From NCBI RefSeq assembly GCF_003600645.1, contig NZ_CP032482.1:558001-622000 (forward strand): 64,000 nucleotides of DNA, read 5' to 3'. The position numbers were made by a program, and so were the translations under genes. This DNA is from Yersinia rochesterensis (lineage in GTDB: Bacteria > Pseudomonadota > Gammaproteobacteria > Enterobacterales > Enterobacteriaceae). A model generated the notes under the pieces. That model ran no database searches and was not told where the DNA came from. It was given only the letters and a program-made list of their open reading frames with translations. Of this stretch, positions 47,804-59,442 are shown in pieces; the stretch's first letter is position 1, and each line of letters starts with the position of its first letter.

Positions 47804-50800
47804 TAGCGGTACTCCTTCTGAGCTTTCACCAAGGCCATTACATCGGCGACTGTCACTGAATAACCTTTGAGCTCTTCCGCAATAGCGAAGCTGATCTCGC
47901 GCTCTTTAAAACGATCTCCATACCAGTCAGCTTTTTTTGTATGACGTACTGCAGTATCTATCTTTATTACTAACACTTCATCCTGCCCGAGGTTGTCATA
48001 CAACGCTTTCTTGGCGAGAGTATCAATGCTCACTGGATAATTATTTTTATTACCTGACTGTGGATGTTTCACCTGCTTCGCTAGTTCACGTACGTGCTCC
48101 AGATACTCTTGATAGGAGATAGCCTGTTGACGGCGAAGAGCGATCAGTTCATCAAGCAACACCGACATTTTTTCGTAGTATTTCGGGTTGACCGGATTTT
48201 CATCAACAATGGTTCTGCGAACGTTATTTTCAATCGCTTCAGCCATGGCCTCCTGATTGCCACGCATGTCGGCTGGAAGTCCATCCAGTGCATCTTCTCC
48301 GCGTTCAATAATCAACTCAAGCAGCCCTAGCTGCTCAAAGTCCATCAGCGTTTCACTAGGATCGGCATCTACCCAAAGATCTAGCATCTGCCGCATACCT
48401 GGCTCGAACTGCTTCATATCCACGAGATCGCCACTGGCTATTTTGATTTCATCGCGAACTTTCGAGTAAAACTCAACTTCGAGGCGGATTTTCTCTGCCT
48501 GCTGCTCACTATAGCCAGCATCTGTCAGTTCACCTGCCAGACCAGTAAAAGTGCGGATAAGCCTCGCCACAGATTGATAAAGTGTTAGTCGTAACGCTTC
48601 TTTCTCGGATATTTGTTCTACTACTGCACCGGGTTCACCACAGAAATAGTGCTGATAATCTAGCTGATGTCGTGGCATGCGAACTGGTTCGCAAAGAGTG
48701 CGAACTGCATCAAGCGCGCCATCTAAATCAATTTTGGCCTGTTGCAAACGATCTTTCAGTAACCCGGCTACATCTTCTTTGTCGTAGCCATCAAAAGCTT
48801 CTGCAGTGTAGTCCTGAACTGTTTTTTCAAGTGAACGGAAAAGATCTTTATAGTCGACAATATAACCGTATTCTTTGTCCTCCCCATCCAGTCGATTAAC
48901 CCGGCAGATCGCCTGGAAGAGGTTATGGTCAGCCATTTTTTTGTCGATATAAAGGTAAGTAGCAGAGGGGGCATCAAACCCCGTCAATAACTTATCAACG
49001 ACTATCAATAGGCGCATCTGGCCAGGTTCTTTGATAAAGCGTTGTTTGACCTCTTTTTCAAAATCACTCACGCGTTTAGCTGCCTCAGCCTCCGGTTGCT
49101 CAAAATACTCCGCAAGCATTTTTCGATAGATGTTGTACTTGGCTAGTTTCTCAGTCAGCCCTTCACCACTTTCCTCGCCTTTAATCTCACTGGCATTTGG
49201 CTGGTAGCTCGTCACAATCGCACATTTACCGGCAAAACCAGCTTCGCTAAACATCTCATAGCATTTGCAGGCCTGATAGACGCTGGAACAAACCAACATG
49301 GCGTTACCTCGGCCGTCGGCGAGTCGCGGTTTTTGTTCGAAATCGAGAAGGATGTCAGCCACAATCTGTTCCAGCCGCGAGCGACTCGACAACAATTTCT
49401 GCATCGAAGCCCATTTCTGCTTGAGTTGCTGTTGACCAAGGCGAGAAAGTTTAGATGTCTTAGCATCAAACCACTGGTCGACTTTTTTCTGAGATTTCAC
49501 TCGTTGATCGATGTCACGAGCCTCGTAGCGCAAATCCAGCACAACCCCATCATTCACTGCTTCGTCGAATTTATAAGTGTGAATATAGGGCCCGAAGATT
49601 TCGACTGACTTCTTCTTATCTTTCTTCATTAGTGGGGTGCCAGTGAAGCCGATAAACTGCGCATCTGGAAGTATGCTTTTCATTGCCGAATGCAATTTGC
49701 CGGACTGGGTTCTGTGGCACTCATCCACAAATACGAACAATTTTCCCTTCGGGCTAAAATCGGCAGGAATATTTCGTTTCATTTGTTCGATGAAATCGTC
49801 AGTGTCGGCCTCTATGTCATCCTCTTCGTGACGGCCAAATTTATGTACTAGCGAACATATAAGCCAGGGTTTGGTTTGATTAAGACGAGTTACCAAATCT
49901 GCTCCGCTTCGGGTGCGAAGGATTTCCTCTTCCACGCCGTTGAAGACTTTTTCGATTTGTTCATCTAGCTCTGTGCGGTCGGTTATGATCAGCACTCTAC
50001 TATCAGTGATATTTTCTCTGATCCATTTTGCCAGCCAAACCATAGTCAGACTTTTACCGCTGCCCTGTGTATGCCAGATGATCCCGCCTTCATTGCGCTG
50101 AATAAAAGGTTTCGTTGCAGCGACACCAAAGTATTGGTTATGGCGGCAGGTTTTTTTCACCCCAGCATCAAAGACGATAAAGTCGTGGATCAATTCCAGC
50201 AGGCGCTGTTTATTACATATCTGGGCCAGATGACGATCTAGCATGTTGGAATGGGGGGACTCAGCGGCTTCTTTCCATTGGAGATAATATTTCTCCGGCG
50301 TTTCGATTACGCCATAGCGAAGCCCTTCTAAATCATTACCGGCCATCACCAATTGGATAGTGGTGAAGAAGTTACGGATAAATGCTTTTTGCTGGTTATC
50401 GAGGTTTTGGCGTATACCTTCTGAAACTGAAACTGTAGAACGTTTCAGCTCAATCACACCAAGTGCAATGCCGTTAACATACAGAACCAGATCCGGGCGT
50501 TTCTTATTTTCGCCTTTGTGTGTCACTTCTTCAGCAATAGCAAAATCATTCGCTTCTGGATTTTTCCAGTCCACCAGCCAGATGGTCTGGTTCTGCTCGC
50601 CTGCACCTTCCTTATCCTTCACACCGTAGCGCAACAGGCGATAGACCTCCTTGTTGGCATCATAGAGGATACGGCCTTCACCGAGACTTGCGGCTCGGTC
50701 AAGTTGTCGCAATACACGGTCGATAAGCACTTCTGAAACGCCACATTTTGTTAGCCAGGCAGAGACTAAGCTAGGTTCGATGTTGCGGTTGTCTTCGCGT

Positions 50801-50898
50801 TTATGCCAGTTTCCCAGATAGCGATAACCTAAGTGCTCGGTGAATAGTTGGATAACACGTTTTTGTGTTATGCGTTCACGCTGGCCGACATTATTCAT
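47803..50898 (-). CDS. hsdR: Type I restriction enzyme R subunit (HsdR)
   Basis: The 1031-residue protein has an N-terminal PD-(D/E)xK nuclease (Asp136, Glu150, Lys152 in RPDLVLY...IELKR), then an SF2 translocase with Walker A TQGSGKS (277-283) and DECH (392-395), and a helical C-terminal domain that binds the methylase core. It cleaves unmodified DNA at a distance from the recognition site. The start overlaps the DUF262/DUF1524 gene by 4 bp. Confidence 0.94.
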   Translation of the reverse strand: MNNVGQRERITQKRVIQLFTEHLGYRYLGNWHKREDNRNIEPSLVSAWLTKCGVSEVLIDRVLRQLDRAASLGEGRILYDANKEVYRLLRYGVKDKEGAGEQNQTIWLVDWKNPEANDFAIAEEVTHKGENKKRPDLVLYVNGIALGVIELKRSTVSVSEGIRQNLDNQQKAFIRNFFTTIQLVMAGNDLEGLRYGVIETPEKYYLQWKEAAESPHSNMLDRHLAQICNKQRLLELIHDFIVFDAGVKKTCRHNQYFGVAATKPFIQRNEGGIIWHTQGSGKSLTMVWLAKWIRENITDSRVLIITDRTELDEQIEKVFNGVEEEILRTRSGADLVTRLNQTKPWLICSLVHKFGRHEEDDIEADTDDFIEQMKRNIPADFSPKGKLFVFVDECHRTQSGKLHSAMKSILPDAQFIGFTGTPLMKKDKKKSVEIFGPYIHTYKFDEAVNDGVVLDLRYEARDIDQRVKSQKKVDQWFDAKTSKLSRLGQQQLKQKWASMQKLLSSRSRLEQIVADILLDFEQKPRLADGRGNAMLVCSSVYQACKCYEMFSEAGFAGKCAIVTSYQPNASEIKGEESGEGLTEKLAKYNIYRKMLAEYFEQPEAEAAKRVSDFEKEVKQRFIKEPGQMRLLIVVDKLLTGFDAPSATYLYIDKKMADHNLFQAICRVNRLDGEDKEYGYIVDYKDLFRSLEKTVQDYTAEAFDGYDKEDVAGLLKDRLQQAKIDLDGALDAVRTLCEPVRMPRHQLDYQHYFCGEPGAVVEQISEKEALRLTLYQSVARLIRTFTGLAGELTDAGYSEQQAEKIRLEVEFYSKVRDEIKIASGDLVDMKQFEPGMRQMLDLWVDADPSETLMDFEQLGLLELIIERGEDALDGLPADMRGNQEAMAEAIENNVRRTIVDENPVNPKYYEKMSVLLDELIALRRQQAISYQEYLEHVRELAKQVKHPQSGNKNNYPVSIDTLAKKALYDNLGQDEVLVIKIDTAVRHTKKADWYGDRFKEREISFAIAEELKGYSVTVADVMALVKAQKEYR

Positions 50899-52925
50899 AA
50901 CACCTCCTTAAATACGCTATCCATACCACCGGCACCGGTTAACACTGCCAGCATTTCCGCTTCGTGAGTGACGATTTCCTCCTCGCCCCACTGATTGTTC
51001 TTCTTCATCAGCTCGATCATTGCGAGCAATTTCAGGCTATCAATTTCATTACGTTCAAGGCTCGCTTCGAAATGCTCTTGCTTTTGTTTTGGCTGGAAGT
51101 TGCTAAGTCGTGAATTTTTGCTGTGGCTAATCAGACTGAGGTTGCCGAAGGTATGCAACGATGTATCTGGAAATGTCCTGTAGCCATCCATGGGGTGCTG
51201 AGGATAGAAATGCTCTACCGAACTTCGGAAGGTAAATTCAAAACGTTTGACTATCTCAGCTTTATTTCTGTCACGACACCAGAGTAAGTAGTCTAGGTAA
51301 TTGAATACCAAGTTGTTTGCTATCGTACCAAAGCGCATCTTCTTCTGAATCTGATCTGACAGTACAACAGGTTGGATATGTGACTCATTGCCGTAGATAA
51401 TCTCAAAATATGATTTTGGCGTTTCTTCTGCCAGGAAGTTCTGAAAGACAAATGCGGAGGCAAGATGCTCCAGATATTCGAGATATTCCCTTGCTTCGAT
51501 CTGGCTTACAGCGGAATGGGCATTAAACAGATAGAACAAAGCCCCATTCAACCAGTGTTTGTAAACCAGAGTAGGGGTTGAAACGTGGAATGCGGAAAGC
51601 AGCATCAAGATCTGTCGGTTGATGTCTACATAGCTACCATCATCTTCATTAAACGTATTGGTATAGCTGGTGCTCTTTTCCGAATACCAACGCAGGCGCT
51701 TAAGGCTCCACCCATCGCTACCTTTAGCGAATTCTCGTTTTATCACGAACTGATCAAAAAGATATTTGCATTTGAGAAGTGCAAAGGTGAAATTCTGTAC
51801 CGCTTTAACCGGGTCATTCTGCTTTAATAACCGAAGTTCGAACTGGTCGATTAATTGTTTGTCATCAAGCGGAACATCCACTCTGTCCTTTCCAGTTTGC
51901 CTACAGACACGCAACACATGGAGCAGGAAGTTGGAGAAATTGATAACACTATTAAAACGCTCTGAGCTACCTTCATCTTCTTCACCTCTATCACCACTTA
52001 TGGTTGAAGATGACTTGATAATGTCAGCCAGTGTGCGGTTTGTTTGGTTCTCTCTTGTGCCAAGCTCCGAAGCCGATGGGATAAGCATGTCAGCTAGAGA
52101 ATTAAAATCAGCAGGCACAAATTGCCCCCAATTTTCCTGCCCAAATAATTGATGACGTTCGGCTGGCGAAAAACCGTATTGGACATAACGTTCCATGTTG
52201 GAGCAAGCATCCCAAACTCGTGAGAGGGTGTTCAGGCTGCTCTGCCGATCTTGCTGGTCCGTTATCTCGTTGAGCACAGCCATCAGTCGCGCTTTCACCA
52301 CCTCATGTTTTTCAAGTTGCTCGCCTCGGTTGTTCATCACCTCAAAAAAATGATTGAGGTCGGTATCGGCAGGCACTTCTATTCGGGCAATTTGTACATA
52401 GTCGAATAGATAGGTACAAAAATGGTTTAATGGCTCTCCAACTAGCTTCAAGTCGCGCAGCACTTTGCCAATCAGCTCATAACCATTAATCAACCCTTCG
52501 TTAAACTCCTTGCTTCGAAGTTTATGTGGTTCGACGCCTTGCCAGAGGCGTGCAAAGGTCTCACTGGATTTTGGTCTACTCTCGAATCCCAGATTAATAC
52601 CCTGGTACCAGCTCATATCCAGCGTGGATCCCGCATGTTTTTTTAACCAGTTAGCAAGAAGGGATAGGGTCGTGAAACGCTGCTGGCCGTCGATTATCTC
52701 TGACTGCCCATCAGGGCGAGTGAACACGACCAACGTACCGATGTAGTAAGTTTGAGGGTATGGGCTATGCAGGCTTTTTTGCTGGTAGTCGAGTATGTCC
52801 TGTACAAGTTGAGTGATTTCACCCTCTCCCCAGGCATAATTACGCTGGTACATGGGGATAAGATAACGAGATGCATCACCCAGTAATGATCTGACCGTAA
52901 AGGATGTTACCTGTGCATCACTCAT
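50895..52925 (-). CDS. DUF262 + DUF1524 protein (GmrSD-like)
   Basis: The 676-residue protein has an N-terminal DUF262 domain with YQRNYAW (26-32) and the ParB/Srx-like nucleotide-binding motif DGQQR (79-83). The C-terminal DUF1524 His-Me finger region (571-612) has EHFYPQHP and [16 protein letters not shown], the HNH-type nuclease signature. In GmrSD enzymes DUF262 hydrolyses nucleotides and DUF1524 cuts glucosylated phage DNA. It overlaps the other DUF262 gene by 8 bp. Role in the hsd operon is unknown. Confidence 0.85.
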   Translation of the reverse strand: MSDAQVTSFTVRSLLGDASRYLIPMYQRNYAWGEGEITQLVQDILDYQQKSLHSPYPQTYYIGTLVVFTRPDGQSEIIDGQQRFTTLSLLANWLKKHAGSTLDMSWYQGINLGFESRPKSSETFARLWQGVEPHKLRSKEFNEGLINGYELIGKVLRDLKLVGEPLNHFCTYLFDYVQIARIEVPADTDLNHFFEVMNNRGEQLEKHEVVKARLMAVLNEITDQQDRQSSLNTLSRVWDACSNMERYVQYGFSPAERHQLFGQENWGQFVPADFNSLADMLIPSASELGTRENQTNRTLADIIKSSSTISGDRGEEDEGSSERFNSVINFSNFLLHVLRVCRQTGKDRVDVPLDDKQLIDQFELRLLKQNDPVKAVQNFTFALLKCKYLFDQFVIKREFAKGSDGWSLKRLRWYSEKSTSYTNTFNEDDGSYVDINRQILMLLSAFHVSTPTLVYKHWLNGALFYLFNAHSAVSQIEAREYLEYLEHLASAFVFQNFLAEETPKSYFEIIYGNESHIQPVVLSDQIQKKMRFGTIANNLVFNYLDYLLWCRDRNKAEIVKRFEFTFRSSVEHFYPQHPMDGYRTFPDTSLHTFGNLSLISHSKNSRLSNFQPKQKQEHFEASLERNEIDSLKLLAMIELMKKNNQWGEEEIVTHEAEMLAVLTGAGGMDSVFKEVL

Positions 52926-54351
52926 AGTAGTTCATCTCCTTGAACAGCCTCACCAGCTCATCTTGCTCATGGTTACCGGTACGGCGGTTATTATTATTTT
53001 CTGAAGCCCGAATTGTGAGTAGCGGCATAGATAGTACATCACTAGGTATTCTGGCTTCTTTGATTACCCGGAGCAGATTATTTTCCAGCACATACTTATC
53101 CATGGTTGCAAGTTGTACCACTTGCTGCCGAATTCGGCATCTGTAGGCCCAGATAAAGCTTTTTTCAATCGCTGCAGATAAGGACTGCCCACCAAATTTG
53201 TCGATATAAAAGATCAGAGCACAATCAAACATAGTGCGTATATATTGATCTCCTGTGCGATAGCGATTTCTATAGCTATTTAACGTTCTTAGTATCTGAC
53301 TTGCCATTTCACCAAGGATTACGCCCTGAATCATTAACGGCTTTTGAGTATGAGTGCTGACATGCTCACTGGCGATAATTGCCGATACCTGTTGCTGGTA
53401 GTGTTCTGCCATTTCGAAAAAGCGTCTTCCATTGATAATCATCTGATCGAGATGGAAAGGGAAACGCATTTTCTGGCCATCAATCTTGCGCTGGTACTGA
53501 TTGTTATAGTCATCCACAAAATGGTGAGCCATGCGCAAAGATTCCACATAAGGGAACTGGCCAATCTGGTCAATATTGATCCCTTTAAATAGGCCGACTT
53601 CATCCTTACCAAAGAAACGAGCGGAATTCCCCTGCGACCACTGACGTACCCTGTAGAGATAGGATGCGAAAAGATTAGCTAGGTCATCACTGGGCAATCC
53701 TTCCCAATGGGCAACGGATGCAGCTTTTAATTCTACCTCATGGCTAGCGAATTCACGTAGATGGAAGGCTTTAAGCAGATCGTGAGGATCCAGATCCCGT
53801 CCACGGGCATTTTGTGAGTCGAAGAACTGAAAGGCTTCAGACAGATCCGTCAGCACAAAGACCACCATCTGGCAGCGATTGAGAAGAAAATCAATATGCT
53901 GCTCGCTGAATTCTCGGTGGTTAACCCTGCGTTTTAGCTCCTGATAATTTTGGTACAGATTGTATTCCGACACTTGGCTAGCAAAGCGTTGCCGTACCAT
54001 AAAACCTTCAACGGAGGGCCTTAGCTGGGTTAGAGTTTCTTGCAAATCCTGACGTTCCAGCCCAGCAAGCCGGGTTTCGATAAGGGCCCATACGGCCAGT
54101 ATTAATGTCAGTGTTCGTTGCTGGCCATCGACGATATCAAGTCTGTTTTCTTCATCGCCCTCAGCTTGATGAAACACTACTGAGCCCAAGCGGTAGGCCG
54201 ATTTATCGAGATGACTGTTTATGTCCGCAAACAGTTCGCTGATATTTTTCACCGTCCATTTATAAGGGCGCTGATAGGCCGGAATTGTTACGTCAGTCAG
54301 GTTAAGAAGACCCTTGACCGACACAACTGTCTTATCAAGGGTATGTTTCAT
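52918..54351 (-). CDS. DUF262-domain protein without DUF1524 (GmrS-like)
   Basis: The 477-residue protein has [11 protein letters not shown] (23-33) and DGQQR (75-79), matching DUF262. The C-terminal half is helical and has no HNH signature, so it is probably a nucleotide-dependent partner of the nuclease-bearing DUF262 protein. It lies directly after hsdS with a 4-bp overlap. Confidence 0.83.
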   Translation of the reverse strand: MKHTLDKTVVSVKGLLNLTDVTIPAYQRPYKWTVKNISELFADINSHLDKSAYRLGSVVFHQAEGDEENRLDIVDGQQRTLTLILAVWALIETRLAGLERQDLQETLTQLRPSVEGFMVRQRFASQVSEYNLYQNYQELKRRVNHREFSEQHIDFLLNRCQMVVFVLTDLSEAFQFFDSQNARGRDLDPHDLLKAFHLREFASHEVELKAASVAHWEGLPSDDLANLFASYLYRVRQWSQGNSARFFGKDEVGLFKGINIDQIGQFPYVESLRMAHHFVDDYNNQYQRKIDGQKMRFPFHLDQMIINGRRFFEMAEHYQQQVSAIIASEHVSTHTQKPLMIQGVILGEMASQILRTLNSYRNRYRTGDQYIRTMFDCALIFYIDKFGGQSLSAAIEKSFIWAYRCRIRQQVVQLATMDKYVLENNLLRVIKEARIPSDVLSMPLLTIRASENNNNRRTGNHEQDELVRLFKEMNYYE

Positions 54352-55694
54352 GGCTGCTGATCCAATGGCAGACGAATACGCCCAGTCAGCAGTTGTTGCA
54401 TCATCCCTTGTTTTATATCGCGGACCTTGACTAGTTTTTGTTCCAATTTCGTGAGCTCCGCATCCATATCTGAGAGGATGTTGGCGATTGCGGTTTGTTC
54501 TTCATTTGTAGGTGGCATCAAGAATTTAAAACTTCTAATATCCTGAGGGCTTATATGGGGAATTGCTGTGACTGTTTTTACTGCGTCACAATGTTCAGTG
54601 AAAAATTGACTGCAAATCCATTCTTTTAAAAAAGCTTGATCAACGAAACTAGTTCTAACCCTAGCTACCCGCTGTAACAACACTGCAGGTAAATCGCTAT
54701 CGGATAATTGAGCAAAGCTTCTGCCGACTAATGAACCATCCATGGAAATAACTATATCTCCAGCATACAGCTCATATTGTTTAATGTCGGCACTGATCTC
54801 AGGCCAATACTGAGTAATACCATCACTCCAATCAGTGATCCCACGCTTAACATTTGATCCGCGAAGTAATCTAATACCAGAGTCAGAATATTTATTGCTG
54901 GAGAAAGGGAATCCTGTTAGTAAATCGCATACCTGACCAACACTCAAAACTTTCCAATCTTCCGGAATCGACCCCATTTCGCTGGCCTTATAGCTTATGC
55001 TAGTACCATCAGGAAATTTAGTAAATTGTGGGAGGCGAGTGCGACCAGTCAGCAACTGCCGCATGGCGGCGGTTTTAATAACCCTTTTTTTGGTGATTAA
55101 TTGTTCAAGTGCAGTAATTAGCTCGTCGGCATTGGAGAGCGCGTCTGCGATGGCTATTTGTTCTTTCTTTGTGGGACAAGGAATCAAATAAGGAGTTATA
55201 TGTTTATTATTTATTTGAGGGATCGAAGTTGTATCCGCTACAGAGTCAAGTCCCAAGTAACTGAGTTGATTATATAAATATAGATTATTTAGCTCTGAAT
55301 GACATGTAAGTGTCATCAGGTTTGTGTCCATATATGAATCTTGCTTCAATACTCTAATTTTATTAGAAAGTATTGATGCACCTCTTTTGGGAAATATTAC
55401 ACTTCCAGCCGGTATTGTTTTCGCTGTATGAATTAAGTACGGCGTTATAGCTGCATATACTCTGCCATTATTCAATTGTTCCACTTTAAAATATGGAATA
55501 CCTGTAGTATGAAATTTGTACTTTGACGGGCTATCACCACTGCAAATTTCTACCAGCGTTCCTAACTGTTTTACCTCCCAGTCATCAGGGATTACCCCAA
55601 CTTCCGTATGCTTATAGCCGACAGGAGTAGCTAACGGTGGCGCTTTTATCATCATCTCATTTAGCTGCTTGCTTTGCGCCGTCATAATGACCAC
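54348..55694 (-). CDS. hsdS: Type I restriction enzyme S subunit (HsdS)
   Basis: The 448-residue specificity protein has two target-recognition domains, beginning at GVIPDDWEVKQLGTL (about 32) and GSIPEDWKVLSVGQV (about 242), each followed by a conserved coiled-coil spacer (LEQLITKKRVIKTAAMRQLLTGRTRLP and LEQKLVKVRDIKQGMMQQLLTGRIRLP). It sets the bipartite DNA site. It overlaps hsdM by 13 bp. The DNA sites cannot be predicted. Confidence 0.93.
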   Translation of the reverse strand: MVIMTAQSKQLNEMMIKAPPLATPVGYKHTEVGVIPDDWEVKQLGTLVEICSGDSPSKYKFHTTGIPYFKVEQLNNGRVYAAITPYLIHTAKTIPAGSVIFPKRGASILSNKIRVLKQDSYMDTNLMTLTCHSELNNLYLYNQLSYLGLDSVADTTSIPQINNKHITPYLIPCPTKKEQIAIADALSNADELITALEQLITKKRVIKTAAMRQLLTGRTRLPQFTKFPDGTSISYKASEMGSIPEDWKVLSVGQVCDLLTGFPFSSNKYSDSGIRLLRGSNVKRGITDWSDGITQYWPEISADIKQYELYAGDIVISMDGSLVGRSFAQLSDSDLPAVLLQRVARVRTSFVDQAFLKEWICSQFFTEHCDAVKTVTAIPHISPQDIRSFKFLMPPTNEEQTAIANILSDMDAELTKLEQKLVKVRDIKQGMMQQLLTGRIRLPLDQQP

Positions 55695-58147
55695 TCCAGA
55701 CCCATTGCTTTTAGATATGAGGAGACTTTAGTTTCTAACTCATCCACATTTTGGGATATTTCCTTCAAGGTAGAGCAATAGCGTTCTTCCAGTTCTTTCA
55801 CGCGATCTGCCAACCGCTGCGTAACACGCTCAATCTCCGCGTCCAAGGCACTTGCCAGGCTGGCCTTCCATTTATCCTGTACCAGCAAAATTTTAATGTC
55901 GTTATCATTGAGCTTTGGATATTGAGCAAATACCGCAAGATCCAGTCGTTCCTGTGCTTCTTTATGCGCTTTTTTAGCTTTGATTTCAGCATCGAACAAC
56001 GTCTGAGTGGCTTTCAGCATCGCCTTTTCTTCTTTATCCGTGGCGACCTTAAGTCGTGCTTTAATACTGGCAGCGGTCACTTTTTCTTTGTCGTTCATTG
56101 CATCAGCAAGTAATCCATCTTCGCCGCTGTTCTCTTCAAGGAAGCTTTCCAGCGCTTGAACAGCTTCGTCATAAGCGACTTGTAGTTGATCGAGCTCTTG
56201 CTGCTCGGTAGCAAAATAGCGAGCGACTAAAAGGGCTGTCGGCAACAGTTCAGCCTTATACTTCTTCTTACCAATTATCAGATCCGGTGTTTCTTTTAGT
56301 TTTTCGCCTTTTTCCACAACCAGCTCACGTAGCACTTTGCCTGCCTGCCAGCCATCTTGACTCAGAACATAAACATCGTCCTGCATGACATCCATCCAGT
56401 AGTCCATCAGTAACTGATAGATGGCGTAGTTCTCAAGCAGAGGGACGTCAGCTGTGGCTTCAGAAGCATAGGCAGCGAGGAGACTCTCGCCAATCTCTTC
56501 AATAAGCTGTTTCGGCGAATCACCACGAGCAATTTCATCAAGTCGACATTCTGCAAACCAATTTTCAAAGGGTATTAGTGCTGCAGTTCTGAAGGCGGCA
56601 AATTCCGGATGCGCCAGAATAGTGCTCTTAACTTTACCTGCTTCGACCCGAGCATTGTTGTAGCCAGGCCGGGCGGGTTCGAACAGATCCTGACATAAAG
56701 TTGGGAAAATTTTCCAGTAAGCACTAAGAGCATCAATATCGCGATCAGGGATACCACCAGCCAAATGGCCAGAAAGGTCGTGCAGATCTTCCGGATCACT
56801 GCTGTCGATATAGCGAGGGATATTGAGGTTGTAGTCGTTGGCAGCAATTTCAGACAGCAGCACCTGGCGGCTGAAGCGGGGAATTTCCTGCTCCCGATTA
56901 AATGCATCGACAATTTTGTGGATATCTTGGGCACGTAGGCGGTTTTTATTACCATCCTTAATAAAGCCTTTACTGGCATCGATCATAAAGATGCCTTGTT
57001 GACTATCGCCATTAGCGTTGAACGCTCTGGTTTGTGCGCATTCTTTATCGATGACGATGATGCATGCCGGGATGCCCGTGCCGTAGAACAAGTTAGCAGG
57101 CAGGCCAATAATGCCTTTAATGTAGCCCTGCTTGAGTAGATTTTCACGAATACGTGCTTCAGCATTGCCACGGAACAGAACGCCGTGAGGTAAGATCACT
57201 GCCCCCTTTCCGGTGCTCTTGAGGCTTTTGATAATGTGCAGCAAGAAAGCATAGTCGCCGTTCTTTTCTGGCGGTGTCCCCCAGACAAAGCGGTCAAATG
57301 GATCGTTCGCAGTATCCAGCCCGCTGGTCCAGTTTTTGTTGGAGAAAGGGGGGTTGGCTACAGCAAAGTCGAAGGTTCTCAGATTGTCGTTGCCATCTTT
57401 CCAGTGTGGATCGGCCAGGGTGTTGCCTTTCCAGATTTTAGCGGTAGCGTTGTCATGCAGGATCATGTTCATGCGTGCCAGTGCGCTGGTCGCATAATCC
57501 ATCTCTTGGCCATAAATGGTCAGCCCCTTCGGGCCTGCTTCGTCACTAGCTTTTAACAATAGTGATCCTGAACCACAGGTCGGATCATAAACGGTAGCAT
57601 CTTGTGGTGTCTGTTTGCTGATGCCAATCACTTTCGCCAGAATGCGTGACACCTCTGCAGGGGTATAAAACTGCCCCTTGGATTTACCTGACTCCGTAGC
57701 AAAGTGGCGCATAAGATATTCGTACGCATCACCCAGCAAATCATCTCCTTCAACGCGGTTGGCAGAGAGATCCAACCCTTCGAAGATTGCCACCAGCTTG
57801 GAAAGGCGGTCGATCATTTCCTTGCCTTTACCCAGCTTGTCTTCATCATTGAAGTCAGCGATGTCAATAACGCCCTTCAGGTCATTAGCTTCAGCCAGTA
57901 ACCCGATAGTTTTGTTAATCTTCTCGCCAATTTCTTTATTGCCCTTGAGGGCCACCATATCGGCAAAACTCGCCCCTTCCGGAACTTCAATCATCGCGTA
58001 AGGGTTGCCTTTGGCTTTGTCAGAGACGTACTTCATAAACAGTAGAGTCAACACGTAGTCTTTGTACTGTGAAGCATCCATTCCGCCACGCAACTCGTCG
58101 CAGCTCGCCCAAAGGGAGGAGTAAAGTTCGTTCTTCTTGATAGCCAT
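55682..58147 (-). CDS. hsdM: Type I restriction enzyme M subunit (HsdM), long form
   Basis: The 821-residue N6-adenine methyltransferase has an HsdM N-terminal helical domain, SAM motif DPTCGSGSLL (188-197) and catalytic NPPF (265-268). Most HsdM are 490-550 residues; here residues about 500-821 form a long, charged, coiled-coil-rich extension. It protects host DNA and forms M2S with HsdS. It is the first gene of the operon. Confidence 0.93.
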   Translation of the reverse strand: MAIKKNELYSSLWASCDELRGGMDASQYKDYVLTLLFMKYVSDKAKGNPYAMIEVPEGASFADMVALKGNKEIGEKINKTIGLLAEANDLKGVIDIADFNDEDKLGKGKEMIDRLSKLVAIFEGLDLSANRVEGDDLLGDAYEYLMRHFATESGKSKGQFYTPAEVSRILAKVIGISKQTPQDATVYDPTCGSGSLLLKASDEAGPKGLTIYGQEMDYATSALARMNMILHDNATAKIWKGNTLADPHWKDGNDNLRTFDFAVANPPFSNKNWTSGLDTANDPFDRFVWGTPPEKNGDYAFLLHIIKSLKSTGKGAVILPHGVLFRGNAEARIRENLLKQGYIKGIIGLPANLFYGTGIPACIIVIDKECAQTRAFNANGDSQQGIFMIDASKGFIKDGNKNRLRAQDIHKIVDAFNREQEIPRFSRQVLLSEIAANDYNLNIPRYIDSSDPEDLHDLSGHLAGGIPDRDIDALSAYWKIFPTLCQDLFEPARPGYNNARVEAGKVKSTILAHPEFAAFRTAALIPFENWFAECRLDEIARGDSPKQLIEEIGESLLAAYASEATADVPLLENYAIYQLLMDYWMDVMQDDVYVLSQDGWQAGKVLRELVVEKGEKLKETPDLIIGKKKYKAELLPTALLVARYFATEQQELDQLQVAYDEAVQALESFLEENSGEDGLLADAMNDKEKVTAASIKARLKVATDKEEKAMLKATQTLFDAEIKAKKAHKEAQERLDLAVFAQYPKLNDNDIKILLVQDKWKASLASALDAEIERVTQRLADRVKELEERYCSTLKEISQNVDELETKVSSYLKAMGLEWSL

Positions 58148-58353
58148 ATGGTGTCCGGTGAAAACAATACGGAGAACGCGACAGGGTGGGTAACAAGCAC
58201 CAGTGCTGAAACGCTGCCTGTCGCGTGAGAAATTGGGTGAGAGTTTACCAAGTTGGAAGCGTTGAGACTATGTCGGTGAGGGTAAAGTACGATGTAACAA
58301 GTGCATTAAACTTGGTCAAAACCAATGATTATCGTGTTGTAATATCGAGCCTA
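58148..58353. promoter_or_regulatory. hsd operon promoter region
   Basis: 206 bp between the YagK/YfjJ-like gene and hsdM. It includes the leader of the hsd operon with ACACCATATG at the start. A near-palindromic gatgtaacaagtgcattaaact stretch is seen but not assigned. No gene is recognised. Confidence 0.4.
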
Positions 58354-58965
58354 TTAGCTTTGGCTGCATCCAAAAGACCGTTCCTCCCTGTTGTAATCTT
58401 TAGTGCGTTCTTTCGCAAAATAACTTAACCGAAACGTCAGTTGATCATAAACCTTTTTGTAGCCAGCGGAATTTACATCCAGGTAATAAAGCGGATTATC
58501 AGGAAAGCGGGCCAAAGTTCGGTATTCTGGCCCGTAACCCAACTGTAAGGCACTCAGCCAAGCTTCCCGTATCAGAGATGCTAACCCCGTTCCCTCTTCA
58601 CCGTAACTACCCAGTCCATTGAAAGTATCGTTATTCACGAACAACACCATGTGGTAATGCGATTTCTGATTAATCTCACCCACTTCCCGAACCCAGGCAT
58701 CGCGAAGGTGGCATGAATATGTTCGTTTACCCTGCTTCAACTTACTTCTGTAGCGCGCTGCAATCTTTGCATCAAGGGATTCATTGAAACGAGATATCAG
58801 ACCCTGTCGGTTAATGAGAATATCGTCAGGAAGACGCAGGTCTACCCGAACAGCCATCGTCCGTGCGTGCTCTGCAGTCGCGTTATTTATAACGCGTAGA
58901 ATACGCTGTAGGTAAGTGGTGTTGAATGGTGCATGCCGTCTATCGAGACAGATATTGTCAAACAT
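58354..58965 (-). CDS. YagK/YfjJ-domain (inovirus Gp2-like) protein
   Basis: The 203-residue protein has RTMAVRVDLRLP (about 36-47) and the conserved histidine motif KSHYHMVLFVNNDTF (about 100-114), typical of YagK/YfjJ C-terminal (PF11726) proteins common in P4-like islands and related to rolling-circle-type replication proteins of inoviruses. A role in island replication is suggested; whether it is active is unknown. A longer relative lies at 60386-60967. Confidence 0.78.
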   Translation of the reverse strand: MFDNICLDRRHAPFNTTYLQRILRVINNATAEHARTMAVRVDLRLPDDILINRQGLISRFNESLDAKIAARYRSKLKQGKRTYSCHLRDAWVREVGEINQKSHYHMVLFVNNDTFNGLGSYGEEGTGLASLIREAWLSALQLGYGPEYRTLARFPDNPLYYLDVNSAGYKKVYDQLTFRLSYFAKERTKDYNREERSFGCSQS

Positions 58966-59217
58966 ATAATTTTCCTTGAGTCATGAATTACGGGCAGGGC
59001 AAAGCCTTACCCGTAAAGGGCTGTTAAAGGGATTAAGGATTTTAAGGGTGGAAATACCAGCCATTAAGGCTGTCGTGTATGAGTGACCGTATAGGGCGAG
59101 GTATTGAGATAATATTGCTTACATATCAGTTGGTTAATTAATATTACCAACCCGTCATGGACTACGAATGACCAGTCCACCAGCACCAGGGGCCAGATGA
59201 TGGAAAGTGATTGATTT
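58966..59217. other. Intergenic, nothing recognised
   Basis: 252 bp between two leftward genes, without a coding frame or clear repeat. A leftward promoter for the YagK/YfjJ-like gene is expected here. Confidence 0.4.
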
Positions 59218-59442
59218 TTACTCCGAAGTTATATGCCCCATATAATAAAGTTCTGGTGCACCGACAAAAATCAGGAGTGACTGATTCGTTTGAATGCATT
59301 CAGGTCTCCCGGCGGTATATCCCTTTTCTGCATTGAAGGCTGCGTTTCTCGCCACAACATGACAGACCGCACATCGTGCAATGCCACCGGGGGAATGGCC
59401 GGAGACAATCATGTCAAGGGGCTCGCATTCCCCAGTCCTCAC
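59218..59442 (-). CDS. Small P4-satellite-type protein (unknown)
   Basis: The 74-residue protein starts at GTG in a GTGA overlap with the upstream gene's stop, which supports coupled translation. It contains SGHSPGGIARCAVCHVVARNA and YTAGRPE segments, which recall small hypothetical proteins frequent in P4-like and CP4-like regions of enterobacteria, of Ash/Icd-like type. No function is assigned. Confidence 0.5.
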   Translation of the reverse strand: MRTGECEPLDMIVSGHSPGGIARCAVCHVVARNAAFNAEKGYTAGRPECIQTNQSLLIFVGAPELYYMGHITSE

